Notes under the pieces: model-generated
What the model saw: only the letters and a program-made list of their open reading frames with translations
The model's database searches: none
What the model was told of the DNA's origin: nothing
Program-made: the position numbers and the translations under genes
From: a virus
DNA: 64,000 nucleotides
Reading direction: 5' to 3' (one strand)
Virus record (IMG/VR): IMGVR_UViG_3300032116_000117
Coordinates: 1 to 64,000 of that record
Part shown: positions 60,040-64,000 of the stretch, in pieces
Position numbering within the stretch: the stretch's first letter is position 1
Layout: each line of letters opens with the position of its first letter

Positions 60040-60573
60040 CTACCCACATCTACATTGGTATTTATTACAATAGTTGCATTTTGGGCCTGGGCTATTAAAT
60101 CCCCAAGCATTAGCATCTCTATTAAAACTCTCAGATCCAGTATCAATACAAACCAGTTTGGCCTTATTATTTCGTTTAATGTATCCCATGTTGTAGTAAT
60201 GGCAATCCCAAAATTTTAGTTTGGTTTTCTTCTCAATAGATTGCACAAGAGATTGTATTTCTTTTAGTCTTTTCTTCATTACTGTTTCATCAGCAATTCT
60301 GGCTCGTTCTGTAACATATCCCCAGTTAGTTTGATCTGGATATGTATAGTCTCCATAGCCTCCCACCGTTACTACTATTTCAAGTTTGCAAATTTTACCA
60401 TAAACTTTAGGGGCAAGACCAAATTTGCTCAATAATTTTTGCTTGTTGTAAGCATTGGTCGCTGATTTTTTACTACGAAATTGCTTAAATCCAAGATTTT
60501 TATTTTCTTTGATGTTGTAGAATTCCGCACTACCACCCTCATCAAACCTATTAAGATCAATTGTGTATTTCAT
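60040..60573 (-). CDS. protein-kinase-fold-like protein with C-terminal Cys cluster, 177 aa
   Basis: ATG at 60573 is chosen; a GTG at 60594 is possible. FKQFRSKKSATNAYNKQKLL has a Lys strand and helix, and LKFWDCHYYNMGYIKRNN with KLVCIDTGSESF mirrors the HRD and DFG parts of RIO/ABC1-type kinases (D and N, then D). The C-terminus GPKCNYCNKYQCRCG may bind zinc. Phosphotransfer is inference; the P-loop is not clear. Overlap 17 nt with the upstream gene. Confidence 0.5.
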   Translation of the reverse strand: MKYTIDLNRFDEGGSAEFYNIKENKNLGFKQFRSKKSATNAYNKQKLLSKFGLAPKVYGKICKLEIVVTVGGYGDYTYPDQTNWGYVTERARIADETVMKKRLKEIQSLVQSIEKKTKLKFWDCHYYNMGYIKRNNKAKLVCIDTGSESFNRDANAWGFNSPGPKCNYCNKYQCRCG

Positions 60574-60889
60574 CTTCCTTAACCTTATTACCACTCAATT
60601 GTTCAACAATATAAACTGCTACTTTTAAATCTGGGGTTTCAAATATTTTAATCGGACCTCTTGGTATATCCATCTTAAATGTTGCATAAACAGCGTAGTA
60701 CGTTTCGTTTAATCCTAAACCATCCACATTAAAGTATTCCTCTAGAGAATTTACTTCTTCTGGAATCGTTCCGCCATTATAGTCACTAATATCTCGCAGA
60801 GTATAAATATGATAATGAAGAATATTAGATCGTTTATTACCTTCATTAGAACACCATCCCTTAAAATATTTATTTGGATAACTTACCAT
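60557..60889 (-). CDS. unknown protein, 110 aa
   Basis: Mixed alpha/beta protein with LHYHIYTLRDISDYNGGTIP and MDIPRGPIKIFETPDLKVAV. No Cys cluster besides one early Cys. It overlaps the HNH gene by 20 nt and the kinase-like gene by 17 nt. No family recognised. Confidence 0.55.
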   Translation of the reverse strand: MVSYPNKYFKGWCSNEGNKRSNILHYHIYTLRDISDYNGGTIPEEVNSLEEYFNVDGLGLNETYYAVYATFKMDIPRGPIKIFETPDLKVAVYIVEQLSGNKVKEDEIHN

Positions 60890-61415
60890 ATTTTTCTTTA
60901 AACTCCTTTTCGTTTCGATACAAAGGAATCAGAGCATCTTGATTAGCGAACTGATTATAAATCATTGTGAGATTAAACATATCTCCTCTATCATTAATAG
61001 TTGCCCAAGCAATATTTTTATATTCTGAATTACTGTTAATTTCTTTCGAGTGATTTTCTAAATATTCTATGGCTCTTTTCATTCTAGGAATATCTTCGTT
61101 AAAGTTTCCTATCGCTCTATTACAGTTATGGCATAAATGTCCTCTAAAAATATCAGAAGCATGATTGTGATCTGCTGTCCATACGGTTTTTGATCGTCCC
61201 CCTATTCCCTCAAGGTCTGTTTTATTTTTTAAACAAACTGGGCAGATATAATCTTCTGTGGGTTGACCATGTAACTCTCTAATTTGTTTTCTCTTCTTAT
61301 TAAGCATATTATTACATTTCTTACATTCTGGTCTTTTATAGTTACCTCCACCAGAAGGAGAAAAGAAAGACAAATCTAATACTTGATGACATTTATTACA
61401 CTTTTTTGTAGACAT
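60870..61415 (-). CDS. endonuclease VII-type HNH enzyme, 181 aa
   Basis: An N-terminal treble-clef-like Cys pair (CNKCHQVLDLSFF and CKKCNNMLNKK) is followed by CPVCLKNKTDLEG, WTADHNHASDIFRGHLCHNC and NRAIGNFNEDIPRMKRAIEY, the recombination endonuclease VII (T4 gp49-like) pattern with DHNH. It could resolve junctions, matching RuvB and RecA, or be a mobile HNH enzyme. It precedes tRNA-Leu. Confidence 0.8.
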   Translation of the reverse strand: MSTKKCNKCHQVLDLSFFSPSGGGNYKRPECKKCNNMLNKKRKQIRELHGQPTEDYICPVCLKNKTDLEGIGGRSKTVWTADHNHASDIFRGHLCHNCNRAIGNFNEDIPRMKRAIEYLENHSKEINSNSEYKNIAWATINDRGDMFNLTMIYNQFANQDALIPLYRNEKEFKEKYGKLSK

Positions 61416-61430
61416 TGTTTACCTTTCTAA

Positions 61431-61503
61431 TAGGAGTGGTGGGAGTCGAACCCACACTGTATGGATTTTAAGTCCACTGTCTCTGCCATTGGACTACACT
61501 CCC
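61431..61503 (-). tRNA. tRNA-Leu(UAA) on a class I scaffold
   Basis: Acceptor GGGAGTG/CACTCCT, D arm GTCC-AATGGCAGA-GAC, anticodon stem GTGGA/TCCAT with loop CTTAAAA (anticodon TAA), variable loop ACAGT of 5 nt, T arm GTGGG-TTCGACT-CCCAC, discriminator A, no encoded CCA. Leucine tRNAs normally have a long variable arm; here it is short. It would read UUA codons, frequent in AT-rich genes. Confidence 0.9.
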
Positions 61504-61505
61504 AT

Positions 61506-61589
61506 ATGATAATCGACCACAACAATCAATGATTTGAGGTTGATTTTCTGTGTGCCTCTACCATTTAAACTGTTGTGATCGACTATCAT
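61506..61589 (-). ncRNA. structured RNA with 19-bp stem and anti-ribosome-site loop
   Basis: On the minus strand ATGATAGTCGATCACAACA (61589-61571) pairs with its partner (61524-61506): all 19 positions, two as G·U. In a plus-strand transcript those two would be mismatches, so the functional RNA is the minus transcript. The 46-nt loop holds a GTTTAAATGGTAGAGGC D-arm-like piece and AATCAACCTCAAATCATT (61545-61528), the complement of the ribosome site of 61601-61882 with one missing base. It ends 2 nt before tRNA-Leu. Function inferred. Confidence 0.6.
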
Positions 61590-61600
61590 TGGTTTAAAAA

Positions 61601-61882
61601 TCAGCCGTTAGCATGAGCCTTGATTCGACGAACAACCTCTGCCATAGCCTCTACATTATCAACCGTCTTGGTTGGCTTCGCACGTTCCATAGAGGGAAGA
61701 TCAATACCCTTGGCCTTTAGTGCTTCTTTGGTACGAGCATAACGAGCCATCGTACTAGCAACCTTTTGACCAGTCTTTGACGCAATCTCAGCATACGTCT
61801 TAGACGAATAAACAGCCTCAAGAAACTGCTCGTCGCTGCAACGAACACGGGTCTGCTTCTCAACAACATTAACTTCAGCCAT
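61601..61882 (-). CDS. small HTH-type DNA-binding protein, 93 aa
   Basis: ATG at 61882 has GGAGG 7 nt upstream; an in-frame start at 61906 is rejected. FLEAVYSSKTYAEIASKTGQ, KVASTMARYARTKEALKAKG is a helix-turn-helix-like helical pair, followed by a basic C-terminus with EAMAEVVRRIKAHANG. Strong promoter and ribosome site suggest a regulator made early. Its mRNA 5' region is complementary to the structured RNA just downstream. Confidence 0.75.
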   Translation of the reverse strand: MAEVNVVEKQTRVRCSDEQFLEAVYSSKTYAEIASKTGQKVASTMARYARTKEALKAKGIDLPSMERAKPTKTVDNVEAMAEVVRRIKAHANG

Positions 61883-61958
61883 AATCAACCTCCAAATCAT
61901 TTCCAATTTTATCTTTGCGAGTCAGTCGCTCGACTGATCCTCTCGCATCGACTACTTC

Positions 61959-61986
61959 ATTCTATCACACTGTATCGACTTGTCAA
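61959..61986 (-). promoter_or_regulatory. sigma70-like promoter of 61601-61882
   Basis: TTGACA (61986-61981), 16-bp spacer and TAGAAT (61964-61959), minus strand; shares TTGACAAGnCGATA with two others. The leader from about 61952 to the ATG is near 70 nt and carries the complementary ribosome site. Confidence 0.8.
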
Positions 61987-62007
61987 CACCACAGACTTGA
62001 ATTTTTC

Positions 62008-62709
62008 TCATTCAAGCACATAACTCCAATATCGACTATCTTCTTTATTCTGAAGAGCATCCCAATAGATAGATCGTGCAATATAAGAAGGAACTTTGAG
62101 TATTCCACAATTAACCATCCAATGACGCTCCATCTTCTTATAGGTAGTTGAACCGCTCTTACTCTTATTATACTTGAGATGTTCCATATCGTAAAGGCGA
62201 AGTTGATGAACATCTCCACACAATACTCGTGCCTCATTAGGATGAATCATTTCAAGAGCAAAACTAATTTTAGCCAACCCAATTCCACTAATCTTATTCA
62301 GAATACTATCACGCTTCTTAACATGACCCTTCTTAGATGTAAAATAAAAGTCTTTAGGATTAGCCCAAAACTTCTCACTAAAATCCCAGATATAATTGGT
62401 GCGATTGTTATGCAACCCGACGCCGCTCTTGTGAAGTTTATTCAGCAAAGTTTCCTTGCTGTCAATCCACTCGTTAAAATTCTTGATAGCATTATATCCG
62501 GCACAATTACCCTTCCAAGTAGTATGTACGCTGCAATAGGCAAAGAGATAGCGACGGAAAATATCCTCAACATTCTGAGGACGAACACTCTCCCAATATT
62601 GCTTGTATGAAACAACCTTGTCTTTGGGGAAGTTCTCAAAGAAAATATCTGCCTTGGTCTTGTCCAAAGTGGTATTCTGAACAGGAATAACTGTGTTCTC
62701 AACAATCAT
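62008..62709 (-). CDS. helix-hairpin-helix DNA-repair-like protein, 233 aa
   Basis: ATG at 62709 with GGAG 7 nt upstream. The centre has NKISGIGLAKISFALEMI, a helix-hairpin-helix, then RVLCGDVHQLRLYDMEHLKY with an Asp in place of the GPD part of DNA glycosylases. A W/Y-rich N-terminal half includes YLFAYCSVHTTWKGNCAGYN. This recalls HhH-GPD glycosylases of the Ogg-like type; no K/D catalytic pair is certain. DNA repair is inference. Confidence 0.55.
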   Translation of the reverse strand: MIVENTVIPVQNTTLDKTKADIFFENFPKDKVVSYKQYWESVRPQNVEDIFRRYLFAYCSVHTTWKGNCAGYNAIKNFNEWIDSKETLLNKLHKSGVGLHNNRTNYIWDFSEKFWANPKDFYFTSKKGHVKKRDSILNKISGIGLAKISFALEMIHPNEARVLCGDVHQLRLYDMEHLKYNKSKSGSTTYKKMERHWMVNCGILKVPSYIARSIYWDALQNKEDSRYWSYVLE

Positions 62710-62744
62710 GGGTTTCTCCAAAAGTTTTCAAGTGTGATGCTACG

Positions 62745-62773
62745 ATTCTACACTACTTGTATCGTCTTGTCAA
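62745..62773 (-). promoter_or_regulatory. sigma70-like promoter of 62008-62709
   Basis: TTGACA (62773-62768), 17-bp spacer and TAGAAT (62750-62745), minus strand. The -35 side shares TTGACAAGaCGATAC with the 59.4 and 62.0 kb promoters. Confidence 0.75.
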
Positions 62774-62775
62774 GA

Positions 62776-63252
62776 CTAATCTCTTGAGTCTGCAAACAGC
62801 AAATTTTTATATTTCAATATTCTTTCTTGAACTTTTTTTATTTTAATATCATAATTAGAAAATGATTCTTTGTAATTATGATTAATAAGTTGCAAATATC
62901 TAGTATTTATATCACAACTTTTGATTTTATTATTGTTTCCAAGATCTATATCAACTGTGCTAATATCAGTTTGTAATAAAGTTTTTACTAAAATATCAAT
63001 TTGAATACTATTATATAAATATCTGTTTAGTAGATGACTATCTTTTTTATGTTTTAATGAGTAGATTAAATTAAATTTTTCTTTTGGTAAATCAATAGCA
63101 TAAAAATTATTGGCTTCGACTATAATATCAATATCTTCTATATCATTATATCCTATATTAAACATATCAGAACAACTACCAGTAAGTATCCAATAGTCGT
63201 ATAACTCAGATAATTCTGTTAGAATATTTATAATACTAATACGATCAATCAT
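62776..63252 (-). CDS. nucleotidyltransferase-fold protein, 158 aa
   Basis: WILTGSCSDMFNIGYNDIED, then IDIIVEANNF, and SIQIDILVKTLL give the GS...DxD...D order of the pol-beta type nucleotidyltransferases (MNT/AbiEii-like). The usual G-G-x-A is GSCSD. The enzyme could transfer a nucleotide to a protein or RNA; several such proteins are toxins or defence factors. It overlaps the ligase by 1 nt. Family is inference. Confidence 0.55.
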   Translation of the reverse strand: MIDRISIINILTELSELYDYWILTGSCSDMFNIGYNDIEDIDIIVEANNFYAIDLPKEKFNLIYSLKHKKDSHLLNRYLYNSIQIDILVKTLLQTDISTVDIDLGNNNKIKSCDINTRYLQLINHNYKESFSNYDIKIKKVQERILKYKNLLFADSRD

Positions 63253-64000
63253 TATATTGACCTGCTACTACCATGCAATATCTTAAATGTTGGAAAACGC
63301 AGACTAATTCCACCGTCTTGGTTTTTAGTTTCTTCAAAGTATTGAACAGTAATAATTTTGCCAAGAATCTTTTTAGGATTCTTATAAAACTCCTGTCGTT
63401 GCTCAATACTGAATCCACTTCCAACCCTAACCTTGTGTTTTTTATGTTCAATAGTTACACAACTCAACATAGTTTCTTCTTGTTCTTTTCCATCAAGCAC
63501 ATAACGAAATGGCCCCATTTCTGTGTCGATAACTGTGTATTCATCATCAAAAAACTTCTTAACCTTGAGCAAATCTTTGCTACGCTTACCTTTATATGGT
63601 TCATCTGCTCGTAGCATAACTCCCTCCCAACCATAATCAGCAGCCTTTTTAACCCATTCTTGGAAATGGTCATCATCCTTAATTTTTTCCTGAGCAAGAA
63701 TACTAAGACAAGCACAAGAATTATCCTTCATAACTTCTCGTAGATTATTATATCTGTGGCTATAAATCTTATGTTTCTCGCCTTTCTTGCTATAGAATTC
63801 GTCATGGCTAATCATATCAAAAATTTTGAATGACGGATTACTAATAGTATGATCCTTCTTACGAAGTTCTTTCATTACTCCTTGAAAATCCTCATTGCCA
63901 TCTTCATCCACAAGACAAAGTTCGCCATCAAAAACTACGTTAGTAACGCCCAAATTCTTGATGCCAGTAGCAACAATATCAAGAGTATCAAAGATTTTTC
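63252..64000 (-). CDS. ATP-dependent DNA ligase, C-terminal part (cut by window edge)
   Basis: The frame remains open to the right edge, so the N-terminal part including the KxDG lysine is missing. VVFDGELCLVDEDGNEDFQG (motif III), FKIFDMISHDEFY, WEGVMLRADEPYKGKRSKDL and LKVKKFFDDEYTVIDTE (motifs IV-V) and a C-terminal OB-fold with VTIEHKKHKVRVGSGFS are characteristic. It seals nicks with ATP. It is the last replication-type gene of the window. Confidence 0.9.
   Translation of the reverse strand, partial: KIFDTLDIVATGIKNLGVTNVVFDGELCLVDEDGNEDFQGVMKELRKKDHTISNPSFKIFDMISHDEFYSKKGEKHKIYSHRYNNLREVMKDNSCACLSILAQEKIKDDDHFQEWVKKAADYGWEGVMLRADEPYKGKRSKDLLKVKKFFDDEYTVIDTEMGPFRYVLDGKEQEETMLSCVTIEHKKHKVRVGSGFSIEQRQEFYKNPKKILGKIITVQYFEETKNQDGGISLRFPTFKILHGSSRSI

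Noticed and set aside
61506-61589. Calling the structured RNA a normal tRNA
   Set aside because: Only the D-arm-like piece and acceptor-like stem fit; no anticodon arm of 5+7+5 or TTC T loop can be formed.
1-64000. CRISPR arrays, insertion sequences or long direct repeats
   Set aside because: No regularly spaced repeats, transposase genes or terminal inverted repeats were noticed by reading.
1-64000. Altered genetic code (stop reassignment)
   Set aside because: TAA, TGA and TAG all end genes at expected places, and no recognised protein is interrupted by an in-frame stop.

Overview
The window is a contiguous piece of a large, AT-rich tailed double-stranded DNA phage genome (Caudoviricetes), probably from an uncultured virus. 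The evidence is the mix of hallmark genes: a T4-like rIIA/rIIB pair, a gp55-like late sigma factor, an endonuclease VII-type HNH enzyme, a phage-encoded replisome, and dense packing with stop/start overlaps (ATGA, TAATG). Terminase, portal, major capsid, sheath and tail genes are not seen and presumably lie outside. The host cannot be named. All three stop codons are used, so the standard bacterial code applies.

Layout. 1-2395 (+ strand): the end of an unknown gene, a remarkable Cys/Trp/Tyr/Gly-rich protein, and a zinc-domain protein. At 2395/2396 the coding strand switches with no intergenic base, and everything else is on the minus strand. 2396-5194: a membrane-anchored beta-sandwich protein, a zinc-ribbon protein, a recombination-like protein and a Vsr-like endonuclease. 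5181-11755: a glycosylation block with two GT4 enzymes, a nucleotidyltransferase-like protein and several diverged sugar-enzyme candidates. 11763-12263: ssb as its own promoter-gene-terminator unit. 12260-26266: the replication and recombination block, with DNA polymerase III alpha split into two genes, a DEDD exonuclease, a PD-(D/E)XK nuclease, dNMP kinase, DnaG-like primase, DnaB-like helicase, RecA/UvsX, an HNH enzyme and PhoH. 26289-29108: class II ribonucleotide reductase and dCMP deaminase. 29145-34114: a membrane, exported-protein and virion-like cassette with a papain-fold protease and a LamG-like lectin. 34195-39016: late and structural-type genes, including a ClpP-like protease, a DeoC-like protein and the late sigma factor. 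39033-48027: a second sugar block with GTs, GDP-fucose synthase-like SDR, another SDR, two transketolase halves and a ColD/RfbH-type PLP enzyme, plus GMP reductase. 48020-51371: accessory proteins (SET domain, deoxyribosyltransferase-like, macro domain, exported trypsin-like protease). 51394-55605: actin-like ATPase, RuvB and an archaeo-eukaryotic primase-like protein. 55681-59364: tRNA-like gene, rIIB and rIIA. 59438-64000: small early-type genes, tRNA-Leu(UAA), a structured RNA, a DNA-binding protein, an HhH protein and a truncated ATP-dependent DNA ligase.

Regulation. Six minus-strand promoters with sigma70-like boxes (TTGACA/T, 16-17 bp spacer, TATAAT-like) stand out, and three share TTGACAAGnCGATA. 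They precede ssb, dCMP deaminase, a small gene at 50.4 kb, rIIA, the HTH gene at 61.6 kb and the HhH gene at 62.0 kb. A possible TATAAATA late box lies before 38507-39016.

The most unusual signal is a structured RNA at 61506-61589 between the HTH gene and tRNA-Leu. It has a 19-bp stem that is complete only in the minus-strand transcript. Its loop is complementary, with one bulge, to 19 nt around the Shine-Dalgarno sequence of the HTH gene just upstream. It is a candidate self-regulating RNA element.
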